Notes: generated by a model not told the origin, from the letters alone. A stretch of DNA of 60,178 nt from Mycobacterium sp. (GCA_025966225.1 JAOPVI010000093.1:1-60178); one strand, 5' to 3'. Shown: positions 21,897 to 30,750, counted from the first letter of the stretch. A program made the numbers and translations.

Positions 21897-22852
21897 TGGG
21901 CGTGCTGAGGACTCCCGACGAGCGGTTCGCGGAGCTCCCGGCTTACCCGTTCCCGCCGCGCTACGTCCAGGTCGAAACCAAGCGCATCGCCCCGCTCCGA
22001 ATGCATTACGTGGACGCCGGGCCCGCGGACGGCCCGGTCGTGCTGTTGACTCACGGCCAGCCCACGTGGTCCTACCTGTACCGGAAGGTCATCGGGCTGC
22101 TCGCCGAGGCGGGGTTGCGTGTCATCGCACCCGACAACATCGGGTACGGCCGTTCCGACAAGCTCACCGAGGCCACCGACTACACGTTCGCGCGCCACGT
22201 CGACTGGCTGCACGGCCTCGTCACCGCGTTGGACTTGCACGACGTCACGCTGGTCGCCCAGGACTGGGGCGGCCCGCTGGGCCTGAGCGTGCTGGCGCGC
22301 GAACCGGATCGCTTCGCCCGCGTCGTCGCCACCAACACCATCTTGCACACCTGCGATCCCGCGTTGGACGGTCAGCTCGGCTGGGCCCATCATGGGGTCG
22401 GGGACAGCCGAATGATGTTGGAGGAGAGCCTGCTCGACTACGTGCGGTTCTACCAGCGGGCGCCCGACATCGTGCCCAGCTTCTTCCTCGAGGCGGTCGC
22501 GGGCCCGCTGCCCGCCGACGTGCTCGCCGCCTACGACGCGCCCTTCCCCGATCCGTCCTTCAAGGCCGGGCTACGGCAGATGATCGCGCTGATCCCGTTG
22601 ACTCGCAACGATCCCGGTGCCGCGATCGGGCGAGCCACGATGGCCGTACTGGAGCATTGGGAGAAGCCATTCCTCACCGCCTATTCGGACGGCGACGACG
22701 CGACGCGTGGCTGGGCCGGCGTCTTTCAACACCGAGTCCCCGGCGCTCAGGGGCAGGACCACACGACCATCACCGGCGCGGGCCACTTCGTCCAAGAGCA
22801 GCGCGGCGAGGAACTGGCCCGGATCGTCGCAAGGTTCGTTGCGCGCCGCTAG
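21896..22852 (+). CDS. Haloalkane dehalogenase-like alpha/beta hydrolase (DhmA/HLD-I type)
   Basis: 318 residues. Motifs of haloalkane dehalogenases: LTHGQPTWSYLYRKVI (oxyanion loop), APDNIGYGRSDKL, nucleophile Asp123 in AQDWGGPLGL with the adjacent halide-binding Trp124, an acidic residue in AYSDGDDAT, and catalytic His297 in TGAGHFVQEQ. These enzymes hydrolyse C-halogen bonds in the cytoplasm. Mycobacterial DhmA proteins are about 300 residues; natural substrates are unclear. Closely related non-dehalogenase hydrolases exist, so activity is inferred. Confidence 0.75.
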   Translation: MGVLRTPDERFAELPAYPFPPRYVQVETKRIAPLRMHYVDAGPADGPVVLLTHGQPTWSYLYRKVIGLLAEAGLRVIAPDNIGYGRSDKLTEATDYTFARHVDWLHGLVTALDLHDVTLVAQDWGGPLGLSVLAREPDRFARVVATNTILHTCDPALDGQLGWAHHGVGDSRMMLEESLLDYVRFYQRAPDIVPSFFLEAVAGPLPADVLAAYDAPFPDPSFKAGLRQMIALIPLTRNDPGAAIGRATMAVLEHWEKPFLTAYSDGDDATRGWAGVFQHRVPGAQGQDHTTITGAGHFVQEQRGEELARIVARFVARR

Positions 22853-22965
22853 GGCCAGGATCGTTTAGGCCGGTTGACGGGAGTTCGGCTCGCGTTTCTG
22901 GGCGGAGGCCCGCCCGACCACCGAATGTGCCCGTTGCCGGGCGCGTTCTCGGGGAAGATGCAGAG

Positions 22966-23925
22966 GTGGGCACCAGCGAGCAGCGGGCAGGCGTGGACCT
23001 GACCAACCTTGACCAGCCGCTGGGTCCGGACGCCGACGCCACCAAGCGTGACCTGGTCGACTATCTGGACGCAGTCGCCGATCGGATTCTGCCCGGGCTG
23101 GTCGATCGACCACTGACGGTGCTACGGGTACTGCGGGGCCGGGCGCCGTTCATGCAGAAGAACGTTCCAAAGTACACCCCCGATTTCGTTCGTACGGTGG
23201 CGATCTGGGCGGAGGCCTCCAAGCGCGAGGTGCACTACGCGCTGTGCGACGATCGCCGGACGCTGCTCTGGCTGGCCAATCAGCGCGCGATCGAATACCA
23301 CCCGACGCTGGGCCTGGCCGAGCACGTCTACCGGCCCACCCACCTCGTGCTCGATCTCGACCCGCCGGGCGATGACGACTTCGCAGCCGTGGTTGCCGTC
23401 GCTCATCTGGTGCGTCAGGCGCTAGCGGACTCCGGCCTCACGGGGGCGGTTAAGACCAGTGGCGCCAAGGGCGTTCACGTGTTCGTGCCCATCGACGACG
23501 CGGCGCCGGTGGACGACGTCGCCGCGGCCACCCGTGCGCTCGCCGCCCGCGCCGAGGCCCTGGACCCGGGGTTGGCGACGACGGCGTTCATCGTGGAGGA
23601 CCGCGGCGGCAAGGTGTTCGTCGACTCCACCAGGGCAGGCGGTGCGACGGTCGCGGCGACCTACAGTCCGCGGCTGCGTCCGGGAACACCGGTGTCGTTT
23701 CCGCTGAAGTGGTCGGACCTGGATCGAATCGCGCCCGCCGACTTCACGGTCCACACCGCCGTCGATGCCCTCTCCGGAGGTGACCCGTGGGCCGACTCGA
23801 TGCCCGCGCCACAACGCCTGCCAGCCGAGCTGATCGAACACGGCCGTACCATCCCAGTCGCCCGGGTTGCGGCCATGCACGAGGGTAAACGACGCGCCCG
23901 GTCCCGCCGGACCGAGAAGGGCTGA
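22966..23925 (+). CDS. Stand-alone LigD-type polymerase/primase domain protein
   Basis: 319 residues from GTG 22966; a GTG at 22927 is an alternative and neither has a strong site. Archaeo-eukaryotic primase superfamily, LigD POL type: THLVLDLDPPGDD (metal-binding Asp130 and Asp132), TSGAKGVHVFVP (Lys168, His171) and KVFVDSTRAGGATVAATYS (third Asp). In the family these enzymes add ribonucleotides or fill gaps in repair and end joining; mycobacteria have several without a ligase domain (PolD/PrimC types). No Ku or ligase gene is in the window. Next to kup by 3 bases. Confidence 0.8.
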   Translation: MGTSEQRAGVDLTNLDQPLGPDADATKRDLVDYLDAVADRILPGLVDRPLTVLRVLRGRAPFMQKNVPKYTPDFVRTVAIWAEASKREVHYALCDDRRTLLWLANQRAIEYHPTLGLAEHVYRPTHLVLDLDPPGDDDFAAVVAVAHLVRQALADSGLTGAVKTSGAKGVHVFVPIDDAAPVDDVAAATRALAARAEALDPGLATTAFIVEDRGGKVFVDSTRAGGATVAATYSPRLRPGTPVSFPLKWSDLDRIAPADFTVHTAVDALSGGDPWADSMPAPQRLPAELIEHGRTIPVARVAAMHEGKRRARSRRTEKG

Positions 23926-23928
23926 CCC

Positions 23929-25875
23929 ATGACCGAAGACACCAAGTCCGGCCTCGCCGCGGCGCTGCGCACAGCCTCGAACTCGCCACCGTTTCGCTCC
24001 GCGCTGATATTCGGCGCGCTCGGTGTGGTGTTCGGCGACATCGGCACCAGCCCGATCTACACCATCCAGACGCTGTTCGATCCCAGCGATCCGCACCCCG
24101 TGCCGATCAGCACGGACAACGTGTATGGCGTTGTGTCACTGATCTTCTGGTCGGTGATGATCATCGTCACGCTGACCTACATCACGCTGGTTATGCGCGC
24201 CGACAACGACGGTGAAGGCGGCATCATGGCGCTCATCACCATGCTGAAGCACGGGAGCGCCACGCGGGGTCGTCGAACCGCGATGATCCTGGCCACGCTG
24301 GGACTGTTCGGCGCGGCGCTGTTCTTCGGCGACAGCATGATCACCCCCGCGATCTCGGTGCTGTCGGCAGTCGAAGGCGTCAAGGTCGTCACGCCGGATC
24401 TGGACGACTGGGTGGTGCCGATCACGGCGGTGATCATCGTGGCGCTGTTCATGGTTCAGCGCCACGGCACGTCCACCGTGGGGCGGTTCTTCGGTCCGGT
24501 GATGATTCTGTGGTTCGTCTCGATCGGCGCCTGTGGCGTGCACGGCATCATCGACGAACCCGAGATCCTGAGGGCGCTCTCGCCCACCTATGCGCTGTCA
24601 TTCATGTTCGGCCACTTCCACATCGCCTTCTTCGCCTTGGCCGCGGTGGTGCTCGCCGTCACCGGCGCGGAAGCGCTCTACGCCGACATGGGCCACTTCG
24701 GTCGGAAGCCGATCACGCTCGCGTGGCTCTTCGTCGTCCTGCCCGCGTGCGTGCTCAACTACTTCGGCCAGGGCGCGCTGATCCTCGGTGACGAGCGCAA
24801 CGTGAGGGCGCCGTTCTTCCTGCTCATCCCCGAGTGGGCCCGAATTCCCATGGTGCTACTGGCAACCGCGGCCACGATCATCGCCTCCCAGGCCGTCATC
24901 ACCGGCGCCTTCTCGGTGGCCTCGCAAGCGGCCAAGCTCGGCCTGCTTCCGAGGCTGCGCATCGTGCACACCTCGGCGTCGGCGTACGGCCAGGTCTACG
25001 TTCCGACCATCAACTACCTACTGATGGTGTCGGTGCTGATCCTGGTGTTCGCGTTCCGCAGCTCGTCCGCGCTGGCCTACGCGTACGGCATGGCGGTGAT
25101 CGGGACCATCACCATCGTCACGCTGCTGTTCTTCTACCTCGCCAGAACGCGATGGGGCGCCCCCCTGTGGCAGGTCGTGCTCGGCGGAGGCGCCCTTTTG
25201 CTGGTCGATCTCCTGTTCCTCGCCGCGAACCTCACCAAGCTGGTTCACGGGGCCTGGCTGCCGCTGCTGATCGCCATCGTGGCGTGGACCGTCATGACGA
25301 CATGGGAGAAGGGCCGTGGGATCGTCACGAAGGCGCGTGAAGAAGCGGAAGGACCGCTCGGCGAATTCATCGACGGGCTTTCGACGTGCGAACCACCATT
25401 GCAGCGAGTGCCAGGCACGGCGGTGTTCCTCAACCGAGGAATGGAAACGGCACCCCTGGCAATGCGCGCCAACGTCGAACACAACCACTCACGCCACGAG
25501 CACGTGGTCATCCTCTCGATTGAAACGTTGCCGGTGCCCCGGGTGTCCGACGACGAGCGGACGGACGTCGATCCGCTCGGTTATACCGGAGACGGAATCG
25601 TCCACGTGACAGCCAACTTCGGATACATGGAGTCGTCGAACGTGCCCGACGCGCTGCGTCTGCTCGATGCGGACGACACCGAGGGAGCCATCGACGTGGA
25701 CGGCGCGTCGTACTTCCTGTCGAAGCTGGAATTGGATGCTGGACCGGAGCCAACCATGGCGCAGTGGCGCAAGCAGCTGTTCATCGCCACGTCCTACCTC
25801 ACCGCCGACGCGGCCGAATACTTCCACCTACCACGCGGTCAGACGGTGATCATGGGTTCGCTCGTCGAGTTCTAG
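23929..25875 (+). CDS. kup: Low-affinity potassium uptake protein Kup
   Basis: 648 residues. The N-terminal signature FGALGVVFGDIGTSPIYTIQ and about 12 hydrophobic helices up to about residue 460 (e.g. GLFGAALFFGDSMITPAISV, FVVLPACVLNYFGQGALIL) identify the KUP/HAK/KT family of K+:H+ symporters. The soluble C-terminal part (ETLPVPRVSDDERTDVDPLG onward) is normal for Kup. Length fits the family. It starts 3 bases after the polymerase gene, so it may be co-transcribed with it, though the functions look unrelated. Confidence 0.93.
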   Translation: MTEDTKSGLAAALRTASNSPPFRSALIFGALGVVFGDIGTSPIYTIQTLFDPSDPHPVPISTDNVYGVVSLIFWSVMIIVTLTYITLVMRADNDGEGGIMALITMLKHGSATRGRRTAMILATLGLFGAALFFGDSMITPAISVLSAVEGVKVVTPDLDDWVVPITAVIIVALFMVQRHGTSTVGRFFGPVMILWFVSIGACGVHGIIDEPEILRALSPTYALSFMFGHFHIAFFALAAVVLAVTGAEALYADMGHFGRKPITLAWLFVVLPACVLNYFGQGALILGDERNVRAPFFLLIPEWARIPMVLLATAATIIASQAVITGAFSVASQAAKLGLLPRLRIVHTSASAYGQVYVPTINYLLMVSVLILVFAFRSSSALAYAYGMAVIGTITIVTLLFFYLARTRWGAPLWQVVLGGGALLLVDLLFLAANLTKLVHGAWLPLLIAIVAWTVMTTWEKGRGIVTKAREEAEGPLGEFIDGLSTCEPPLQRVPGTAVFLNRGMETAPLAMRANVEHNHSRHEHVVILSIETLPVPRVSDDERTDVDPLGYTGDGIVHVTANFGYMESSNVPDALRLLDADDTEGAIDVDGASYFLSKLELDAGPEPTMAQWRKQLFIATSYLTADAAEYFHLPRGQTVIMGSLVEF

Positions 25876-26008
25876 GCGTTCAGTCGACGCTTTCTGCTTC
25901 GATATTCACGTAACCGTCAGAAAAGCGGTTAGCATTCCGGCAACGGGTGTCCAGAAGGCGGCCTCCGCCGCGTGGATGCGCGCCTGCCTTCTACGAGAGG
26001 CCGAAACG

Positions 26009-26320
26009 ATGAGCATCGAGAACTTCCGCTCCCGCTGTCGTGCCGCCGCGGCCGCCCTTGCGGTCACGGCCACCCTCGGCACGCTCGTCACGGTTCACAC
26101 GCCCGGCGTCGCCAAGGCGGACGTGTGCGTGAACGCCGGGCGAAGGGTGTCCGTCAGCGGATGTGCCAACCTCGCCGACGTGATGGCTCCGTACGTACCC
26201 CCGGCGGCGTACTACGCGCCCATGCCCGAGGATTACCCGCCGCCGCCACCGCCGCCGCCGTACGTGAATGCCTGCGCGAGTGTGAACGGCCGCCACGTCA
26301 GCGTGAGCGGCTGCAGATAA
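26009..26320 (+). CDS. Small secreted Pro-rich protein with a duplicated Cys motif
   Basis: 103 residues from ATG 26009 (GAGAGG about 7 bases before). Signal peptide: RCRAAAAALAVTATLGTLVT with cleavage probably after AKA (residue about 45). The mature part begins VCVNAGRRVSVSGCAN and ends CASVNGRHVSVSGCR, i.e. the same Cys-x-N-G-R-x-VSVSGC unit twice, separated by a linker with nine consecutive prolines in two runs. Probably exported and disulphide bonded. Function unknown; first of three small secreted genes. Confidence 0.65.
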   Translation: MSIENFRSRCRAAAAALAVTATLGTLVTVHTPGVAKADVCVNAGRRVSVSGCANLADVMAPYVPPAAYYAPMPEDYPPPPPPPPYVNACASVNGRHVSVSGCR

Positions 26321-26385
26321 CCGTCGCACCGCCGCGATTGGGCATGAAGAAAGCCGCTGTCATCATTCAACCAAGGAGACCGATC

Positions 26386-26757
26386 ATGATGTCGTTTACC
26401 GTTTTCCCGACGCGTGCGGTACTGGGCGCAATCGGAACCGCCGCCGTCGCGGGTGCGGTGGTGCTTGCCGCAGCGCCGACCGCGCTGGCCGATCCGCTAC
26501 CCAACTGCACTGCCGCTGACCTTGCCCAGACCGCCACCGGGGTGTCAGCGGGGATGTCCGTCTATCTCTTCAGTCACCCCGACGTCAACGAGTTCCTCAC
26601 CGGTCTCGAGGGCTCGCCGCGCGACACGATCCGTCCACGGGTGGAGGAGTACATGAACGCCAACCCGCAGGTGAAGGCGGAAATGTCCGCCATCCGGCAG
26701 CCGCTGGTCGACATGAGGGCGCGTTGCGGCACGGGCGGCGTCGACGACGAAGCGTGA
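26386..26757 (+). CDS. Haemophore-related protein (MHB domain)
   Basis: 123 residues from ATG 26386; AAGGAG lies 7 bases upstream. Signal peptide VLGAIGTAAVAGAVVLAAAP with cleavage after ALA-DP. The mature domain NCTAADLAQTATGVSAGMSV, YLFSHPDVNEFLTGL and the two cysteines (NC, ARC) match the mycobacterial haem-binding (MHB, Rv0203-like) family. Rv0203 binds haem outside the cell for iron uptake; many paralogues are untested. No MmpL3/11-type gene is adjacent. Confidence 0.8.
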   Translation: MMSFTVFPTRAVLGAIGTAAVAGAVVLAAAPTALADPLPNCTAADLAQTATGVSAGMSVYLFSHPDVNEFLTGLEGSPRDTIRPRVEEYMNANPQVKAEMSAIRQPLVDMRARCGTGGVDDEA

Positions 26758-26832
26758 TTCGGCGGCGAAGCATCGCCGAGCGACTTGGAGCTGTGGACCC
26801 GAATTAGTCCACACGGAGTGAGGATTTCAATC

Positions 26833-27108
26833 ATGTGGGCGAAGCGGTACTACGCGCTGCCGCTAGTCGGTATGGCGACCGTCGCGTTGGGAATGGCCGG
26901 CGCGCCGACGGCTGGCGCCGATCGCACCTGCACCAACACCTCGGCCAATACCACCATCTGCTCGCGGCCGGGTGGCAGCACCTCGATCAACACCTCACCA
27001 CCTCCGGTGGTCGGCCCGTACTCCTCCTGCGGATTCGGCGTCGGCATGGACTACATGTGCAACGGCGGCGTCACGTGGAACATCGGTGGCGTCTTCGGCA
27101 GGAGGTAA
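26833..27108 (+). CDS. Small secreted protein, hypothetical
   Basis: 91 residues from ATG 26833 (GAGG about 10 bases upstream). Signal peptide YYALPLVGMATVALGMAGAP with cleavage after AGA. The mature chain is short and rich in Thr, Ser, Asn and Gly with four cysteines (RTCTNTSANTTICSRPG, SSCGFG, YMCNGG), suggesting a secreted disulphide-bonded peptide. I do not recognise the family. 75 bp after the haemophore-type gene, so they may share a transcript. Confidence 0.6.
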   Translation: MWAKRYYALPLVGMATVALGMAGAPTAGADRTCTNTSANTTICSRPGGSTSINTSPPPVVGPYSSCGFGVGMDYMCNGGVTWNIGGVFGRR

Positions 27109-27133
27109 TCCTCTGCGGGAGCGGCTGTTTCAG

Positions 27134-27751
27134 CTAGCGGACGGCCACCCGCTCGTAGAGGTACGGGGTGACGTTGCGCATGGCACGTGCGACGTACTCG
27201 TCCTTCTCGCCGACTGGCGCGACGTAGTGCAACGCGCTTTCGGCGGCGTCGACGCCCTCCAGCCGAGCGATCATCCAGGCCGCGAGATAGTGCGATGCCA
27301 GGCAGCCGCCTGCCGTTGCGATGTCGCCCTTGGCGAAGAATGGCTGGTTTAGCACTTCGACGCCGGCATCGACCACCCAGGGCTTGGTCGTCAGGTCGGT
27401 GCAGGCGGGCACGCCGTCGAGCAGTCCGAGCTTGGCGAGTATCAGCGTCCCGGAGCACTGTCCGGCAAGAAGCTGTCGAGATGGATCGAGTTGCAGTCGC
27501 GCCATCAAAGTGGGGTCCGAGACCACCTCGCGGGTTTGCATGCCACTTCCCACGATGACGGCGTCCGCCGCGCTGGCCTCCTCGAGACTGGCCATCGACT
27601 CGATGACTACGCCGTTCATCGAGCGGACGCGGGGCGTGGGGCTGGCGATCGACACGCGCCAACCGGGCGTCTTCACCCGGTTCAGAACGCCGAGTGCGAT
27701 CAGTGAATCGAGTTCGTTGTAGCCCTCGAAGGTGAGGATCGCGATGTGCAT
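27134..27751 (-). CDS. DJ-1/PfpI family protein
   Basis: 205 residues from ATG 27751 with GGAGG about 5 bases upstream; the frame is open far upstream but that is a GC-rich artefact across the divergent regulator. Flavodoxin-like fold: MHIAILTFEGYNELDSLIAL, ADAVIVGSGMQT, and the nucleophile elbow LAGQCSGTLILAKLGLLDGV with the reactive Cys. Family members include deglycases, isonitrile hydratases, chaperones and amidotransferase-like proteins, so the reaction is open. Divergent from the MocR gene. Confidence 0.8.
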   Translation of the reverse strand: MHIAILTFEGYNELDSLIALGVLNRVKTPGWRVSIASPTPRVRSMNGVVIESMASLEEASAADAVIVGSGMQTREVVSDPTLMARLQLDPSRQLLAGQCSGTLILAKLGLLDGVPACTDLTTKPWVVDAGVEVLNQPFFAKGDIATAGGCLASHYLAAWMIARLEGVDAAESALHYVAPVGEKDEYVARAMRNVTPYLYERVAVR

Positions 27752-27811
27752 GGGGCCTCCGTTCCGTGACGTCGTATCGAGCGTAGATCCGCATGCCACG
27801 ACATTCCAGAA

Positions 27812-27828
27812 ATTGTCATGCATACAAT
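27812..27828. promoter_or_regulatory. Candidate operator between DJ-1 and MocR genes
   Basis: ATTGT-N7-ACAAT inverted repeat, 84-85 bp gap between the divergent starts. It lies 8 bases before the ATG at 27836, and would overlap the alternative ATG at 27818. Likely a regulator site, perhaps for the MocR protein itself; inference only. Confidence 0.4.
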
Positions 27829-27835
27829 CCGCGGC

Positions 27836-29173
27836 ATGGCGGGCGCTCGATACAAGGCTGTGGTGGACACGTTCGCGTCGGATATCCGGGCGGGCCGATT
27901 GGCCTCGGGGACGCGACTGCCCACCCATCGGCAACTCGCCGCCAGGGAGGGCATCGCGTTGGTGACCGCATCCCGCGTCTATGCCGAACTGGAATCGATG
28001 CGCCTGGTCAGTGGCGAACAGGGCCGCGGCACCTTCGTCCGCGAGCTGGCGCTGCCCCCCGGGCACGGCATCGACCAGCGCGCGATGGCCGCGGACACCG
28101 TCGACCTCAACTTCAACTATCCGGCGCTGCCCGGTCAGGCCGACATGCTGCGCCAGGCCTTGAGGCAACTCGCAAACTCGGGCGACCTGGAATCGCTGTT
28201 GCGCTACCAACCTCATCGCGGGCGTCCACATGAGCGAGCGACGGTTGCCAGGCATCTGCAGCAGCGCGGCCTGACCGTCGGCGCCCATCACGTGCTGATC
28301 GTCAACGGCGCGCAGCACGGGCTGGCGACGACGCTCATGGCGACGCTGCACCCGGGCGACGTGGTGGCGGCCGACGCGCTCACCTACCCGGGCTTCAAGG
28401 TGCTCGCCCAAGCGCTTCGGTTGGAGTTGGCGCCGTTGCCGGTGACGCAGCGCGGGCCCGACCTCGACGCGCTCGAGCGGTTGTGCGCCCAGCGGAGGGT
28501 CCGCGCCGTCTACGCGATGCCCACGATGCACAACCCCTTGGGATGGGTGATGAGCACCTCGGACCGGGTTCGGCTGGCCGAAATCGCGCGGCGGCACGGC
28601 CTGCTCATCATCGAAGATGCTTCCTACGCCTACCTCGTCGAGAAGCCACCACCTCCGCTGGCCGCACTCGCGCCCGAGACCACCGTCTACGTGTCTGGAT
28701 TGTCCAAGAGCGTGGCGACTGGCCTCCGCGTCGGATTCGTATCGGCGCCCGAGGCTTTGGTGCCCGCGATCGAACGCGCGATCCGCGCGACCACGTGGAA
28801 CACCCCCGCCGTTACGACCGCGATCGCGTGCCGCTGGATCGACGACGGCACCGTCAGCCAACTCGAGGCCGACAAGCGGGCGGACGCGAGGCGCAGACAT
28901 TCGATTGCCGTGGACGTGCTGGCAGGCCTGCCCCAGCTCGGCCATCCGTCGTCGTACTTCGTCTGGCTCCCGCTTGCCGCGGATGCGCGCGCAGCTCGAA
29001 TTGCGTCATCTCTCGTGCGCGAACGTATCTCGGTATCTACTGCCGAACCCTTCGCGATCTCGGCCCGTGTACCGCAGGCGATCAGGCTGGCTCTTGGCTC
29101 GACAGACCTTCAGACGCTGAGCGAGGCGCTCATCACGGTCCGAGCGGTCGTCGACGCAGACGCCTACCGCTGA
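27836..29173 (+). CDS. MocR-type transcriptional regulator (GntR HTH fused to aminotransferase)
   Basis: 445 residues from ATG 27836; the ATG at 27818 sits inside an inverted repeat and is less likely. N-terminal winged helix of the GntR family (FASDIRAGRLASGTRLPTHR, RVYAELESMRLVSGEQGRGT), then a fold-type I aminotransferase-like domain with TPTMHNPLGWVMS, IIEDASYAYL and PLP-binding Lys291 in VSGLSKSVATGLRVGF. Such proteins sense PLP or an amino compound and usually control a divergent gene, here the DJ-1/PfpI gene. Confidence 0.88.
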   Translation: MAGARYKAVVDTFASDIRAGRLASGTRLPTHRQLAAREGIALVTASRVYAELESMRLVSGEQGRGTFVRELALPPGHGIDQRAMAADTVDLNFNYPALPGQADMLRQALRQLANSGDLESLLRYQPHRGRPHERATVARHLQQRGLTVGAHHVLIVNGAQHGLATTLMATLHPGDVVAADALTYPGFKVLAQALRLELAPLPVTQRGPDLDALERLCAQRRVRAVYAMPTMHNPLGWVMSTSDRVRLAEIARRHGLLIIEDASYAYLVEKPPPPLAALAPETTVYVSGLSKSVATGLRVGFVSAPEALVPAIERAIRATTWNTPAVTTAIACRWIDDGTVSQLEADKRADARRRHSIAVDVLAGLPQLGHPSSYFVWLPLAADARAARIASSLVRERISVSTAEPFAISARVPQAIRLALGSTDLQTLSEALITVRAVVDADAYR

Positions 29174-29177
29174 GCCG

Positions 29178-29600
29178 TCATTCGGCTAGGTCGAACGCCT
29201 TGATGACCTTGGTCGGTCGGACCCGCACGACTAGTTCGCCAGGAACGCCGTTGCGACGCCCGTACTCGTCGGCCTTGTCTGCCCCCATGTAGCGACCGCC
29301 GGTCCGGGTGGCTATCGCGACGAGGTCGTCAGGATCCTCGCCCAGCGATGCGACCCCTTGAACCTGAACGAAGGAGTAGGGCGGGTGCGGGTCGTCGACG
29401 CAGATGACCACCCGCGGATCCCGCGCCAGGGCACGGCCCTTCGCGGTGTCCTTTCCGGTGTTGAAGGCCAGCTGGCCGTCGTCGACGACGAACCACACGG
29501 GTGCGACGAGGGGCCTACCATCGGCCGCCACGTAGCCGAGCATCGCGGTACGGGTGCCCTCGGAGAGGAATGCGATCACGTCATCGGAGAGTTCGGTCAC
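29178..29600 (-). CDS. PPOX-class F420-dependent protein
   Basis: 140 residues from GTG 29600. Split beta-barrel flavin/F420-binding fold: TRTAMLGYVAADGRPLVAPV, WFVVDDGQLAFNTGKDTAKG, LARDPRVVICVDDPHPPYS. The FNTGKDTAKGRAL stretch is typical of F420-binding pyridoxamine-phosphate-oxidase-like proteins of mycobacteria. It probably reduces or binds a cofactor F420 partner in the cytoplasm; substrate unknown. Convergent with the MocR gene (4-base gap). Confidence 0.8.
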   Translation of the reverse strand: MTELSDDVIAFLSEGTRTAMLGYVAADGRPLVAPVWFVVDDGQLAFNTGKDTAKGRALARDPRVVICVDDPHPPYSFVQVQGVASLGEDPDDLVAIATRTGGRYMGADKADEYGRRNGVPGELVVRVRPTKVIKAFDLAE

Positions 29601-29676
29601 CCGAACAGGTTAGGCGCGGTGTTGCGCCCAGGCTTCCGCCGCGTCGTGGGCACCCGATTTGCTGCACCAACGGTGA

Positions 29677-29901
29677 ACGGTCGGATGCAACGACGGCACC
29701 CTCACACTTGGCGGCACCAACAACACGTTCACCGTCACCGGCCACTGTCTGACCCTTCACGTCTCCGGTAACGAGAACCGCGTCACCGTCGACAGTGCTG
29801 ACACCATAAGGGCCGACGGCATCCGCACCGTGACCGTCTACCACTCGGGCGCCCCGAAGATCGTCAAGACGGGGATCGACGTCATCGTCAATCAGGGCTG
29901 A
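29677..29901 (+). pseudogene. DUF3060-like C-terminal remnant
   Basis: This otherwise empty 306-bp gap holds an open frame with no start, preceded by an in-frame TGA at 29674. It reads LGGTNNTFTVTGHCLTLHVS, GNENRVTVDSADTI, TVTVYHSGAPKIVKTG and ends VNQG-stop. The G-N-N-x-V-T-x-x-G-x-C and SGxxNxVTVDS rhythm is that of DUF3060, a secreted mycobacterial beta-solenoid-like domain. The signal peptide and first half are missing, so this is a relic. Confidence 0.6.
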
Positions 29902-29906
29902 ACGTC

Positions 29907-30659
29907 CTACAGCTTGCGCAGCAGCGCTGCGGCGCGCACGTCGTCGCCGACGGTCAGCGCGATCTGCACCTCGTCGCCGTGTCGTGCATAGCGAATCGTG
30001 ACGTCTTCCCCGAACTGGATCGGCCGACGGTATTCGACGACCGCTCGATACGGCGGCGTGCATACGTCGGGCTCCTGGGCCATCACTTCGTGGATGGCGT
30101 GCCAATAGGCGGTGTTGGTGACGTGTTGAAAGATGTCGATGTCCGTGCGGCGCAAGGCGAATGGCGTGATCGTGGGCGCGTCGTGCGGAATCTCGAGCCA
30201 CGGCCGCCACTTGAGCCGGTGTTCTTCGGTGGTCGACGCGAACTTCTCGGTGAGGGTGTCCGACACCCGCGATGGCGTGAGGGTGTCCTTGTTCATCGCG
30301 ATCCAGAAGCCCTCGGTCTCGATGCGACCGCCCTCGCTGCCGACGAGGTCGACGCGCATCGTGCACCACCGGGTGGACAGGGCCGAGCACCACCGCTTGA
30401 ACGTGACGTCGTTCGGCCACTCGATGGCTTCGATCACGTCGATGACGGTGCGGTTCACGATCCAGTGCGGGTGGGCCTCCGCCTCGCCTGCGTCGACGAG
30501 ATTCTCGGCGCCGACCTCCTGGATGTAGCGGGCCACCCCGTCCATGCGCAGCTGGAGGTGTTCGTCGATGTCGCTGGTCGTCACCGGCCAGGAGGTGCGG
30601 TAGACGTAGCCGGTGTCCGGCAGGGCACTCAGGGGCTGGTCAGCGTCAGGGTTGGGCAT
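29907..30659 (-). CDS. Acyl-ACP thioesterase-like double hot-dog protein (Rv2001-like)
   Basis: 250 residues from ATG 30659 (MPNPDADQPLSALPDTGYVY). Two hot-dog repeats: TSWPVTTSDIDEHLQLRMDG, ARYIQEVGAENL, WIVNRTVIDV in the first and FALRRTDIDIFQHVTNTAYW, YRAVVEYRRPIQFGEDV in the second. This is the layout of FatA/FatB-type acyl-ACP thioesterases; the M. tuberculosis homologue Rv2001 is the same length as I recall. It would hydrolyse an acyl thioester to release a fatty acid. Divergent from the alpha-oxoamine synthase with a 575-bp gap. Confidence 0.75.
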   Translation of the reverse strand: MPNPDADQPLSALPDTGYVYRTSWPVTTSDIDEHLQLRMDGVARYIQEVGAENLVDAGEAEAHPHWIVNRTVIDVIEAIEWPNDVTFKRWCSALSTRWCTMRVDLVGSEGGRIETEGFWIAMNKDTLTPSRVSDTLTEKFASTTEEHRLKWRPWLEIPHDAPTITPFALRRTDIDIFQHVTNTAYWHAIHEVMAQEPDVCTPPYRAVVEYRRPIQFGEDVTIRYARHGDEVQIALTVGDDVRAAALLRKL

Positions 30660-30750
30660 CGGGTCCTGTGTACCCGACAGCTCGAGCGTCGCATGCCTTG
30701 GGGCCACGCGACACCGTCGCATAGCCCCCTTCGCCCGATGGTTGCTCAGC

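Noticed and set aside
22898..22918. GGGCG-GAG-GCCCGCCC hairpin before the polymerase gene
   Set aside because: Short, imperfect and without a T-run; expected by chance at this GC content.
27752..28945. Long upstream extension of the DJ-1/PfpI frame
   Set aside because: It is antisense to the MocR gene; the true start is ATG 27751 with GGAGG.
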